DNA of 39,588 nt from positions 1 to 39,588 of the IMG/VR virus record IMGVR_UViG_3300021085_002095; one strand, 5' to 3'. The notes below the pieces were generated by a model. The model worked only from the letters and a program-made list of their open reading frames with translations. It was not told the DNA's origin and did no database searches. This document shows positions 19,328 through 28,006 of the stretch, in pieces; position 1 is the first letter of the stretch, and each line of letters starts with the position of its first letter. The DNA comes from a virus. The translations under genes and the position numbers were made by a program.

Positions 19328-20171
19328 TGAAATTATTGCCGAGAACGGCTATGTAATTATAGCTGTCAATCCTATTGAGTTTAGACAAGCACAATGTTGT
19401 GCATTTTCAATTAAGAGCAAGATGCCAGATGCTAGTGTTACACTAGTAGTTCCAGACAGCAATAAAGTAGAACGTTCTTTTCTGGAAGGGTTTGATGCAG
19501 TTGCAGACTTACCATATAAACAACACACAACATGTAGACAAAATGATTGGCAGTTATACTGGTGTAGTCCATATGAGAATACAATAGCTATAGATTGTAA
19601 ATCGTTAGTCAAAGACGATCAAACCAGCATGTGGGAATATCTAATAGATCACTATGACATTGTATTTCCAGATGCAGTTAATGATATTAGAAAAAACAAA
19701 ATTAGTTTAAAATATCAAAACAGTCTACAAAGTGAATACAACTTAAATGTAGTTTATACTAACATGTTCTTCTTCAAAAAGAATGAAGTAGCACTACGTC
19801 ATTTTAAATTAGCAGATGTGTATTTTCAATACTGGAAAGATGCTTGTGTTAAATTTTTACAACCTCAACACATACCAGACTTCTTTGATGCTGATGTTAT
19901 GCACTCACTTGTTGCTACACATACAGGCGACGATACAGTTGCACAACACAACGTATTACAATATATTGATATGAAGAATAGTGTAGTGTCAGGTGCATTA
20001 GGTAAAATAAACAAGTGGACTGATAAGTTGAACATTTGGTCAAGTGCTAATGGAAAAATAAAAATCCAAAACTATGCAGTCAATGGAACACTAAGTTACC
20101 ATGAGAATGAATTCTTAACAGACGAAATATTTAATGAGCAACGCAACTACTACAGCACCATCACAAAGTAA
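19320..20171 (+). CDS. Diverged glycosyltransferase-like protein with altered DxD
   Basis: A 283-residue protein starting at ATG 19320, inside the end of the previous gene (ATGAGTAA overlap); the frame also has a TTG three bases earlier. It follows the same plan as its upstream neighbour: an N-terminal VIIAVNPIEFRQAQCCAFSI strand-helix unit, a middle YKQHTTCRQNDWQLYWCSPY and the strand SPYENTIAIDCKSLVKDD. There the DxD of the neighbour (DTD) reads D92-C-K94, so the second acidic residue is gone. It may be metal independent, a non-catalytic partner of the neighbour, or decayed. The frame is intact. Glycosyltransferase assignment is by comparison with the neighbour only. Confidence 0.5.
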   Translation: MSNEIIAENGYVIIAVNPIEFRQAQCCAFSIKSKMPDASVTLVVPDSNKVERSFLEGFDAVADLPYKQHTTCRQNDWQLYWCSPYENTIAIDCKSLVKDDQTSMWEYLIDHYDIVFPDAVNDIRKNKISLKYQNSLQSEYNLNVVYTNMFFFKKNEVALRHFKLADVYFQYWKDACVKFLQPQHIPDFFDADVMHSLVATHTGDDTVAQHNVLQYIDMKNSVVSGALGKINKWTDKLNIWSSANGKIKIQNYAVNGTLSYHENEFLTDEIFNEQRNYYSTITK

Positions 20172-21108
20172 AAAGTGGTATATTCGATTTAATAAAAACT
20201 CAGGCAAAATACTGAGCATTGGCCCACGACAGTTTGTTACTACAAACGAAGATGAAGAAGTAACTGCTTCTACAAATTCTATATGTAAACATTTAATAAC
20301 AGGCAAGAAAAAGATTAACAAGTATGCAGTTCATTGGGATATCTTTAATGAAGCCTGGGACATTGATGTTAAAAGTTCTACACTAGAATTAAAAACAAAC
20401 GGCGAAAAGCTAAACCAGGCATTAGAAAGAGACCCAAGTATATGTGATGTGTATATTAAAGTTATACGTGCAACCAACACAATTAAGATGGAAATTAATT
20501 TAACCACAATTAAAAAATCATTGAACCTGGGACAAATCAATAGTATCAAGCAAGATAACACAAGCATACTAGATCTTTATCTTTGTAGGAAGAATGATCC
20601 AGATTATATGATAGGAGTTATTCCAGTTGATGCAATTAAATTTATTAACGACAGGCATCTTTATATACAAGTTCCACCTGAGGTAACACGTCATATTAAT
20701 AGTTGGGATGAGATAAGTTTCTTTACCAAGCCTGTGTTTGAAACATATGGTATTGAATTTAGTGATGTTGCACTATCAGAAAAAGATGACAACAACCAAC
20801 GCACACATCAAATTGCAAACAGAGGTGAAACAGCACACATAAATATGTATACATTAAATGATAAGTTAATTATTAAGAGTGAAGTCGGTCCAGATACAAT
20901 GTATTACTTTGATAACAAACCTAAGTTAGAATTACATGTATCAGACACAGAAGTTGACAACTATGTCAACACATTAAGATTTCAAACTTCTAAGTTACTT
21001 AATAATAAGATAGAAATAGACTTGCCGGATAATTGGCCAGTTGATCCTATAATTACATTTAAGAACAAAAAGTTAACAGTGAATTACTACGGAGAAAAGA
21101 ATGAGTAA
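20134..21108 (+). CDS. Unrecognised protein in glycosyltransferase block
   Basis: A 324-residue protein I do not recognise. It begins KKWYIRFNKNSGKILSIGPR after a short Thr/Ser-rich leader, and continues with many alternating beta-like segments (AWDIDVKSSTLELKTNGEKL; KLIIKSEVGPDTMYYFDNKP; KKLTVNYYGEKNE). There is no cysteine motif, membrane segment or clear catalytic motif. The ATG at 20134 lies 38 nt inside the previous gene, the longest overlap in the operon; a later start is possible but none is better supported. It ends in ATGAGTAA overlapping the next glycosyltransferase. Beta-rich character suggests a structural or binding protein, possibly an acceptor for the surrounding enzymes, but that is a guess. 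Confidence 0.5.
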   Translation: MSNATTTAPSQSKKWYIRFNKNSGKILSIGPRQFVTTNEDEEVTASTNSICKHLITGKKKINKYAVHWDIFNEAWDIDVKSSTLELKTNGEKLNQALERDPSICDVYIKVIRATNTIKMEINLTTIKKSLNLGQINSIKQDNTSILDLYLCRKNDPDYMIGVIPVDAIKFINDRHLYIQVPPEVTRHINSWDEISFFTKPVFETYGIEFSDVALSEKDDNNQRTHQIANRGETAHINMYTLNDKLIIKSEVGPDTMYYFDNKPKLELHVSDTEVDNYVNTLRFQTSKLLNNKIEIDLPDNWPVDPIITFKNKKLTVNYYGEKNE

Positions 21109-22087
21109 CATGCAGAGCATTAATGAATTTGATATTGTATATATCAGTTATGACGAACCAAATGCAGATGAGAACTATGCAGACTTGCTAGACAAATGCC
21201 CATGGGCTAAACGTAGTCATGGCGTAGAGGGAAGTGATGCAGCACACAAGGCCGCAGCACAGATGGCAGAGACTGATAGGTTTATTACAATTGATGCAGA
21301 CAACATTGTGCATGATGCTTTCTTTAGTGTCGAAGTAGACATGGATAAGATTGGTGAAACTGATGTTATTAGTTGGGCTGGCAAGAACATTACCAATGGA
21401 CTTGTATACGGCAACGGTGGTATCAAGTGTTGGCCAAAGCCTGTTGTTATGAATATGAAAACACATGAGAATGCACCAGCTGGCGACAAACGAGCTCAAG
21501 TAGATTTCTGTTGGAACATTAACTACGTGCAAATGAATAATATCTATTGCACAGTAATGAACAATGGTAGTCCACTACAAGCATGGCGAGCCGGCTTCCG
21601 TGAAGGTGTTAAGATGGGATTAGTAGATGGCGATGTAATTGATCCAAGCGAACTAAAGGATCGTGTGCATAGCAAAAACTATAAACGTTTGTTAACATGG
21701 ATGAGCGTTGGTGACGATAGTGAGAATGGCATATGGGCAATATATGGCGCACGTCTAGGATGCCATATGACAAACATTACTAGAACAGAATGGGATTGGA
21801 AAAACGTTAGAGACTTTAACTGGCTTACTAATTATTTTAATCAAGAAGTATTGCCACAGTTTCAAGACAATCCAGATCAACTATGTAAACGCACAGGAAC
21901 ACAATGGAATTACAAAGCAGTAGAAGATTCGGCAATTGAACTTGGCATTGACCTACGCAAACGATTACATCTGGAAATTGCAGACTTAGGTAAAGAGGGC
22001 AGTGCTTTCTTTAAAGAAGTTTACATTAACCCAAGTCGTATGGGAGCACAAATTAGAGAAGACCAAGTAGAAGATACATTAGAATAA
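21101..22087 (+). CDS. GT-A type glycosyltransferase
   Basis: A 328-residue protein of a glycosyltransferase-like family seen in phages and marine bacteria, opening with FDIVYISYDEPNADENYADL. This is followed by CPWAKRSHGVEGSDAAHKAA and the strand RFITIDADNIVHDAFF, where D65-A-D67 is the DxD. Later come NGLVYGNGGIKCWPKPVV (residues about 100-117) and HSKNYKRLLTWMSVG, typical acceptor-side features. It overlaps its upstream neighbour by 8 nt and is followed 3 bp later by a radical SAM gene. The donor sugar is not predictable. Likely acts in the cytoplasm with the neighbouring modifying enzymes. Confidence 0.72.
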   Translation: MSNMQSINEFDIVYISYDEPNADENYADLLDKCPWAKRSHGVEGSDAAHKAAAQMAETDRFITIDADNIVHDAFFSVEVDMDKIGETDVISWAGKNITNGLVYGNGGIKCWPKPVVMNMKTHENAPAGDKRAQVDFCWNINYVQMNNIYCTVMNNGSPLQAWRAGFREGVKMGLVDGDVIDPSELKDRVHSKNYKRLLTWMSVGDDSENGIWAIYGARLGCHMTNITRTEWDWKNVRDFNWLTNYFNQEVLPQFQDNPDQLCKRTGTQWNYKAVEDSAIELGIDLRKRLHLEIADLGKEGSAFFKEVYINPSRMGAQIREDQVEDTLE

Positions 22088-22090
22088 GAT

Positions 22091-23443
22091 ATGGCAGATA
22101 CCAAAACTAATTGGGAAGAACATTATGGAGATACCTTCTGTGTTTACCCATGGCTCAGCTTAATGGTTAATACAAGTGGAAGCATTGACTTTTGTTGTAT
22201 TGCAAAGCCAAGTGTTCTACGAGACCAGGATGGAAAGATATTAGATATCAGCACCACTACTCTCAAAGAAGCATGGAACAGCGATGCTATGAAAGACCTT
22301 CGACTTGGTATGATACAAGGTGAACAGATTAGTAGTTGTAAGCATTGTTACCTACAAGAAGAAGTAGGTAAAAAAAGTTTTAGACAAATGCACAACGAAG
22401 AATGGGAACGTAGAATTGGTGCAGATGCAATACACGAACGGGTTAAGGCAAGCTATGATAACGACATGGGACTACCTGACCACGATCCGGTATACTTAGA
22501 TTTAAGACTGGGTAACCTATGTAACCTTAGTTGTAGAATGTGTAATAGTTTTAACAGTAGCACAATTGCAAAAGAAAATAAGCAACTAGAAGAACTAGAA
22601 CCTGAATACAAAAAGATACAAGAAAAAACATATGGCAAAACTCCAGACTGGGTATACAGCAAAGAGTATAGAGATAAATTTGATGCTGATGTTTTTTGGA
22701 AAGATATCTATGCATGGCTTCCAGACTTGAGAAAAGTTTACATGACAGGTGGCGAGCCTACTATGATTAAGAACAACATGGACTTCTTAGACTTTGCTGC
22801 AGACAATGGACATGCTGAACACATAACAGTATTCATGAACACAAATTGCACAAACGCTAATCCAAAATTCCTAAACAGCATAAGCAAATATGAAAGTGTA
22901 GATATTAATGCCAGCCTTGATGGTGTAGGCAATGTAAACGAATTCATACGTGGAACTAAGAGTTGGGATATCATTCTTAGAAACTATCGTGCTATGTTAG
23001 ACAAGCCAAATGTTAACAGTAACATTACTCCAGTGCTACAAATATATAATTTAAATCGTATACACGAAGTATTATACTTAGCAGCAGAACTAACAGATGA
23101 ATATTATCCAAACCACGATTGGAAAACAATTGGTGTAGATATATTAATAAACACGCATCCAAATTATTTAGACATACGTAATCTTACAGTTGAACAACGA
23201 GCACCTGCATTAAAAAGATTACAAGAGTTTTCAGTTACATGCAAATATCTATACGAGAAGAATTGGTTAGTTAAGAATAGTGTAGACGGTATCATCAGTT
23301 ACTTACAGCAACCTCAATTAGAAAACTGGCACGAAAACTTAACAGAGTTTGTTACATTAACCCAAGTATGGGATCGTAAACGTAACACAAACTTTAGTAT
23401 TATAGACGACGAACTATATCAATCTATAAAAGAGATGTTATAA
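22091..23443 (+). CDS. Radical SAM protein with N-terminal auxiliary Fe-S (twitch/SPASM-like) motif
   Basis: A 450-residue radical SAM enzyme. The core motif CxxxCxxC is C144-NLS-C148-RM-C151 after LDLRLGNL, followed by the SAM-binding TGGEPT near 219-224. Before the core lies a second cysteine set: C17 in FCVYPWLSL, C35-C36, and C83-KH-C86 followed by EEVGKKSFRQ. This looks like an auxiliary cluster site of the twitch/SPASM type, but on the N-terminal side of the core. Such proteins are called twitch-domain radical SAM proteins in phage annotation. Abstraction of hydrogen by a 5'-deoxyadenosyl radical is known for the superfamily; the substrate (peptide or sugar) is unknown. It forms a tandem pair with the next gene, overlapping by 1 nt. 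Confidence 0.88.
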   Translation: MADTKTNWEEHYGDTFCVYPWLSLMVNTSGSIDFCCIAKPSVLRDQDGKILDISTTTLKEAWNSDAMKDLRLGMIQGEQISSCKHCYLQEEVGKKSFRQMHNEEWERRIGADAIHERVKASYDNDMGLPDHDPVYLDLRLGNLCNLSCRMCNSFNSSTIAKENKQLEELEPEYKKIQEKTYGKTPDWVYSKEYRDKFDADVFWKDIYAWLPDLRKVYMTGGEPTMIKNNMDFLDFAADNGHAEHITVFMNTNCTNANPKFLNSISKYESVDINASLDGVGNVNEFIRGTKSWDIILRNYRAMLDKPNVNSNITPVLQIYNLNRIHEVLYLAAELTDEYYPNHDWKTIGVDILINTHPNYLDIRNLTVEQRAPALKRLQEFSVTCKYLYEKNWLVKNSVDGIISYLQQPQLENWHENLTEFVTLTQVWDRKRNTNFSIIDDELYQSIKEML

Positions 23444-24738
23444 TGGCACAAGACTTTTTAGAAGATTACGGAAAAGATTTCTGTATACTGCCATGGATAC
23501 ATATGGCAACACACACTGACGGCACTGCATTACTATGTTGTGTTGCACAGAAGCCACCAGACGAAAGAGTAAACTTAAATCATACAACAGTAGATGGTAT
23601 ATGGAATAGTTACTATTGGAAGAAAGCCAGACTGGCTATGCTCGACGAGCAAAAACTAAAAGCATGTTCTCATTGTTACAAAGAAGAAGTAGCTGGTATT
23701 AGAAGTCACAGAATGAATGAAAATAATCTGTGGACAAAGAAGCTAGGCAGAGAATACATTGACGAATTAATTGCAAGCACAAACACAGACGGTAGTTTAG
23801 ATCAAGATGTTGTTACATTAGACTTGCGTTTGGGAAACACATGTAATGTGCAATGCGTTATGTGTAGACCTACTGATTCAAGTAAGTGGGTTAAGGCTGC
23901 TGAGATAATAGCTGCAGACAGCGAAGGCGAAGTTAAAGATGATTGGGATTGGAAGATACAAGATTTCAAACGTAATAAATTTAAGTGGGCTGAAGATGAT
24001 GAGTTTTGGATTGAAGAGATTGAACCATTGCTGCCTACCATGCGTCATTTTATATTTGCAGGTGGTGAACCGCTATACCTAAAGAACCACAAACGTTTTT
24101 TAAAGATGTGTGTTGAGAGTGGACATGCAGAACACATAGAACTACGTTACCATACTAATGGCACTATAATGCCAGACGATATAATTGAACTATGGAGTAA
24201 CTTTAAGTTTGTAGAACTAATGATTAGTATTGATGGTATAGGCGAAATGAATAAATGGCTACGCTATCCAACTGAATGGGAAACAGTAGAACAAACATTA
24301 GACAAAGTAGAGAACTCGCCACATGATAATATTGTAGGTAAAGTATTGTGTACCGTTAGTGCATTAAACATTTGGTATCTCCCAGACTTTGCTGAGTTCT
24401 TAATTTCAAAACAATACAAAAAGATTGGAGCACAAGACCACCATGGTGTGTTTCATCCAGGCATATTACATTGGCCTACTTACCTATGCACAAAAGTTTT
24501 ACCAACTGGACTTAAAGAAGAAATAACAAACAAGATGCAGAAGTTGTTAGACGCATACCCCGACAATCCAAAAATACAAGAACTAAAAAATATTGTAAAC
24601 TTTATGAACGAAGAAGACCACAGTCATAGTTGGCCTGCATTAAACAAATACATACATTCGTTAGATAAGATGCGTGGCACAGACTTTAAACAAGACTTTG
24701 CTTCGTTGTATGAGATATGGAAAAAGTATGAAGTTTGA
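23443..24738 (+). CDS. Second radical SAM protein with N-terminal auxiliary Fe-S motif
   Basis: A 431-residue paralogue of the gene before it, with the same order of parts. The auxiliary cysteines are C14 in FCILPWIHM, C32-C33 and C75-SH-C78, followed by EEVAGIRSHR. The core is C134-NVQ-C138-VM-C141 after LDLRLGNT, and the GGEP motif is AGGEPLYL near 206-213. Both proteins also share a GHAEHI block about 20-30 residues after GGEP. The two differ most in the C-terminal third, which would fit different substrates in one pathway. The start ATG overlaps the preceding TAA by 1 nt. Both would need host SAM and iron-sulfur assembly. Confidence 0.88.
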   Translation: MAQDFLEDYGKDFCILPWIHMATHTDGTALLCCVAQKPPDERVNLNHTTVDGIWNSYYWKKARLAMLDEQKLKACSHCYKEEVAGIRSHRMNENNLWTKKLGREYIDELIASTNTDGSLDQDVVTLDLRLGNTCNVQCVMCRPTDSSKWVKAAEIIAADSEGEVKDDWDWKIQDFKRNKFKWAEDDEFWIEEIEPLLPTMRHFIFAGGEPLYLKNHKRFLKMCVESGHAEHIELRYHTNGTIMPDDIIELWSNFKFVELMISIDGIGEMNKWLRYPTEWETVEQTLDKVENSPHDNIVGKVLCTVSALNIWYLPDFAEFLISKQYKKIGAQDHHGVFHPGILHWPTYLCTKVLPTGLKEEITNKMQKLLDAYPDNPKIQELKNIVNFMNEEDHSHSWPALNKYIHSLDKMRGTDFKQDFASLYEIWKKYEV

Positions 24739-25609
24739 TCTAATACTTGGAGATAACAGTAGTAAGCATACAGTATTAAAGTGTGATATATTTCAGCATG
24801 AGTATTTAGATATTTTTCAGAATGAGCCTACTATGTGCGAATGGAATTTATACAATGATAAATCAGCACAGCTACAGAAGTTATCCAACGAGTTGAAAAA
24901 ATTAATAGACACATGGAACACACATGGTATACATCAACTTGATACCAGTGAGTTTTATTTGTTTAGTGATGACTCGGCTGCCGCTTCAATGAAACTGCAT
25001 CAAGATATTCTTAATCCATTACAGTCAAGTATTATAACTGCATACAGAGATCTAAACGATAACAGTCAAGTAGAACACACTGAAGAACTAGTAGTTATGT
25101 TTAGAAAACTAAATCTAATAAGAGATATAGTTTCACACTTGTCTGTAGATTTAGATTCTCAACAGTTTCAACTTGCGTTTGAAAGTGATTATAAGTTATT
25201 TGAAGATGACGACTTTGCAAGATTTAGTTTTGCTCGCAACCCAGGTGAAATATTTTTAGCACCAACTGACATTTCATATAACTATGATAATTTAATTATT
25301 GAAGAAAAGTCAGCATACGAAATAGATATGCAAGCTATTAGAATGACGCCAGGTGGCACAGACCTAATAGGACAACAAACATACTATGGTGGTAACTTAA
25401 TTTTTTGGTGTGGTGCAAGTAGAACACATGAAGAAACAGTTAATCAAATCAATTACTCATTAGAAAAAGCATGGGGTGGGTATACACTAAATGCACAAGA
25501 CTTGCGTAACAAATGGAATATGTTAACTACTGGTATGATTAAGGTTGGAAGTTTTAATAAGGTTCCTGACTTAGAGTTTAACGAGGTGATAGGTTATGTT
25601 ATCCAGTAA
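24728..25609 (+). CDS. Unrecognised protein between radical SAM genes
   Basis: A 293-residue protein with ATG at 24728, 11 nt inside the previous gene; the frame is open further upstream, but that would mean a much longer overlap. Not recognised. It is acidic, starts MKFDLILGDNSSKHTVLKCD, has a helical middle (ELVVMFRKLNLIRDIVSHLS) and a C-terminal part GGNLIFWCGASRTHEETVNQ and WGGYTLNAQDLRNKWN. No CxxxCxxC, DxD or membrane segment. It lies between three radical SAM genes, so it could be a partner, a carrier or a substrate. Nothing in the sequence chooses among these. Confidence 0.55.
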   Translation: MKFDLILGDNSSKHTVLKCDIFQHEYLDIFQNEPTMCEWNLYNDKSAQLQKLSNELKKLIDTWNTHGIHQLDTSEFYLFSDDSAAASMKLHQDILNPLQSSIITAYRDLNDNSQVEHTEELVVMFRKLNLIRDIVSHLSVDLDSQQFQLAFESDYKLFEDDDFARFSFARNPGEIFLAPTDISYNYDNLIIEEKSAYEIDMQAIRMTPGGTDLIGQQTYYGGNLIFWCGASRTHEETVNQINYSLEKAWGGYTLNAQDLRNKWNMLTTGMIKVGSFNKVPDLEFNEVIGYVIQ

Positions 25610-26630
25610 TGCTAAACTAATAGAGATCAAACAAAAGTATAACAACTACTTTCACATCAATTGGAATATTACCAATAAGTGTAACTTTAGTTGTGCATAC
25701 TGTCATCCTATGAACTACGAAGGTAGTAGTAAAGCATACGAACTAGAAACATATAAAAAGTTTGTTAGACGTGTGCAAAAATACATTGGCGAAGAAGAAC
25801 AGTTGGTTATTAGTTTCACTGGCGGTGAGCCTACAGCAATGCCTATCTTTGATGACTTCTTAACTTGGTTAGTTGAAGAAGGTGTGCAGGTTGGACTTAC
25901 TACAAATGGTAGTAAGAGTATTAAGTTTTGGGAGAAGCACAAGGAAAGTTTCCGTTGGGTTAGTTTTAGTTTCCACAGTGAGAAAACAAGCATACCACAT
26001 TGTGTTAAAGTTATTGACACACTATGGCCGCATACATTATTAGGTGTTCGTGTTATGATGCATCCTAAACAAGAATACTTTGATAAGTGCATTGACTTCT
26101 TTGAGATTCTAAAAACACAACCATACATGGGACATTTCTTTGTAGAGAAAGTTCCAATCATTGCTGACTGGTTAACTGAAAAAGAAAAACCACATGTGTA
26201 TACAAAAGAACAACAAGAACAAATAGAAGATAGATTAAACTTTAAACGTAAGTCAAGTAATCCAAAAGTAACATTAGATCAATACCAGATGCCAGTTGAT
26301 GTTAGTGCAACATATCAATTACCAGATGGTAGGTATATAGAAGAACTAAGATTAGATACAAATGGATTGTATGCTGCACAAAATAATAAATTCAAAGGTT
26401 GGAAATGTTATGCAGGTATAGACGGACTGTTTGTAAATGAACGAGGTTTGATCAGTGGAGCAACATGCTTACCAGAAGAAAAAGACTTGCACGGTGGACA
26501 CAAATGGCTTGGTAGCTTAGAAGATATTGATAACTTTAAATTACCTACACAGCCTTACATATGCAAAAAGTCTGCATGCTTCTGTAATACAGATTTAATT
26601 CTTAGTAAGATGAGGCCAGACAATGCATAG
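25596..26630 (+). CDS. Radical SAM protein with C-terminal auxiliary Fe-S domain
   Basis: A 344-residue radical SAM enzyme with the core at the N-terminus: C29-NFS-C33-AY-C36 in the usual NxxCNxxCxYC setting, T75-GGEP for SAM binding and a TTNGS strand. After the core comes an auxiliary cluster site of five cysteines: C271, C291, C323, C328 and C330 (C-x19-C, then C-x4-C-x-C in KKSACFCNTDL). This C-terminal placement is the ordinary SPASM/twitch order, unlike the related arrangement in the gene at 31017. It overlaps its upstream neighbour by 14 nt. The substrate is unknown; a sugar or a peptide are both possible for this class. Confidence 0.87.
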   Translation: MLSSNAKLIEIKQKYNNYFHINWNITNKCNFSCAYCHPMNYEGSSKAYELETYKKFVRRVQKYIGEEEQLVISFTGGEPTAMPIFDDFLTWLVEEGVQVGLTTNGSKSIKFWEKHKESFRWVSFSFHSEKTSIPHCVKVIDTLWPHTLLGVRVMMHPKQEYFDKCIDFFEILKTQPYMGHFFVEKVPIIADWLTEKEKPHVYTKEQQEQIEDRLNFKRKSSNPKVTLDQYQMPVDVSATYQLPDGRYIEELRLDTNGLYAAQNNKFKGWKCYAGIDGLFVNERGLISGATCLPEEKDLHGGHKWLGSLEDIDNFKLPTQPYICKKSACFCNTDLILSKMRPDNA

Positions 26631-27195
26631 TATATTACACATCAACAATGTATCAGAACAGTTTGCACAAGCATACAACCTAAATGTAACAAAGAGTGTA
26701 GACGAAGCTGACATACTTATTATCAGAGATCCAATGGATAGGATAGCTGAACAAGTAACTGACGAATTAGAAAACTATGGCAATACCAAAGGCATAACGT
26801 TTGAAGAGTATTTTTTCTTAGAACAAAATGCATATTGTAAAATGCTAAACATTGAAGCTCACAGTGATGTCCGTAAATGTTTTGAAACACAAGAACAGTT
26901 TAAGTTTATTGGACTAATGACAAATGCAATATGGTCAGAGGATGCAATCTCATTGCAACCAAATACAACTATAGTATTGAATCCGTTGTATAGCCTTAGT
27001 AAAGTTAATAATAGGTTAGCTGAGTTTTTAGAGCAACCAGTAGTTGACATAGAAGATAATAGTTATTATGCAACCAACGAAATTGATGTAGGCTTTCGTG
27101 CAGACTTCCAAAAGCACAATGCAATGGATTATTACTTGATAAGAAAGATTAGACAGTTCTTAGAATTTGGAGACTTTGATGACAGCCTCGACTAA
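26623..27195 (+). CDS. Unrecognised small protein next to sulfotransferases
   Basis: A 190-residue protein overlapping the previous gene by 8 nt and the next by 17 nt. I do not recognise it. LIIRDPMDRIAEQVTDELEN (residues about 32-51) recalls the RDPxxR element of sulfotransferases, but there is no phosphate-binding PKTxGTT loop at the N-terminus, so it is probably not an active sulfotransferase by itself. Later features are LQPNTTIVLNPLYSLSKVNN and NRLAEFLEQPVVDI. It could be a diverged or partial relative of the two sulfotransferases that follow, or a separate sensor or binding protein. Confidence 0.5.
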   Translation: MHSILHINNVSEQFAQAYNLNVTKSVDEADILIIRDPMDRIAEQVTDELENYGNTKGITFEEYFFLEQNAYCKMLNIEAHSDVRKCFETQEQFKFIGLMTNAIWSEDAISLQPNTTIVLNPLYSLSKVNNRLAEFLEQPVVDIEDNSYYATNEIDVGFRADFQKHNAMDYYLIRKIRQFLEFGDFDDSLD

Positions 27196-28006
27196 TTTAA
27201 TTTTATATCCACACTGTCCTAAGACAGCTGGCACTACACTTAAACAACGCTACAGATATGATAACAAAGAGTTTTGTGTGTATGACGACGAGCATGACAA
27301 CGATGATTTTATAAATAATACCAAAGTAATATTTGGACATGGTGTTGAAATTAACGTATGGGAAGATACATTCCCTGACAGAAATATAATATACATAACT
27401 TGTTTGCGTGATCCCATTGAGCGTATGATGAGTATGTATAATTTCTTTAAGACACAATTATTTCATATTAACAAGAACTCACTTGACGTTGACTTTTATC
27501 TATGGTATACAAACAAAGATGTAATACGTCCTATGCCAGCAGTTAAACAATATGAATATTATTTACAACAATCTGACTGTTACAGTCAATCACATTTAGT
27601 AGATTATGATTTGTATAACAATACTATTCTCACATGGGATGTAGAAGCTGATGCTACCTCTATAAACAAAGATAGAGTAAGCCAATTGCAAATGATAAAG
27701 GACAGAGCAGAAGAACACAATATGGAATTAACTTGGAATAACGTAATGCAAAGATTTGATCATGTGCTATTCCAAGACACAGATATTGTTAAAGAGTTTG
27801 ACAACTTGCTTAATCATTATGATATGAATATGGAACCATGGCGAGACATGACTATAACTAACGAAACATCATATGACTTAAACAAGCAAGGTTATAATTA
27901 TATTAGATTTGGAGATCTAAAAACTAATTTGCAAGAACTAGTTTTGGAAGATTTAAAATATGATATTGAATTTTATATTAGGTGTGTGGACAAATGGAAA
28001 CGTTAG
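27179..28006 (+). CDS. PAPS-dependent sulfotransferase-like protein (copy 1)
   Basis: A 275-residue sulfotransferase-family protein. The N-terminal PHCPKTAGTTLKQRYR gives the 5'-phosphosulfate loop (K15-TAGTT), and CLRDPIERMMSMYNFF gives the 3'-phosphate site, R77-x7-S85, with the usual family spacing. FGHGVEINVW between them and a C-terminal YIRFGDLKTNLQELVLED also occur in related form in the next gene. The family moves sulfate from PAPS to a hydroxyl or amine of a sugar, lipid or protein; the PKTAGTT form is common among carbohydrate 2-O-type enzymes. ATG 27179 is preferred to an upstream in-frame TTG. No membrane anchor, so a cytoplasmic substrate is likely. Confidence 0.8.
   Translation: MTASTNLILYPHCPKTAGTTLKQRYRYDNKEFCVYDDEHDNDDFINNTKVIFGHGVEINVWEDTFPDRNIIYITCLRDPIERMMSMYNFFKTQLFHINKNSLDVDFYLWYTNKDVIRPMPAVKQYEYYLQQSDCYSQSHLVDYDLYNNTILTWDVEADATSINKDRVSQLQMIKDRAEEHNMELTWNNVMQRFDHVLFQDTDIVKEFDNLLNHYDMNMEPWRDMTITNETSYDLNKQGYNYIRFGDLKTNLQELVLEDLKYDIEFYIRCVDKWKR

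Noticed and set aside
20838-20850. ATAAATA motif inside a coding region
   Set aside because: It lies deep within the 20134 gene and codes for ordinary residues. The motif arises by chance in AT-rich genes (similar cases near 27309 and 28350).
25715-26161. Open frame of 148 codons on the - strand
   Set aside because: It is antisense to the clear radical SAM core at 25596, including its GGEP motif; composition is that of a mirror frame.
26623-27195. Third sulfotransferase
   Set aside because: Only an RDPxxR-like segment is present; the PAPS-binding PKTxGTT loop is absent, so the call was left as unrecognised.
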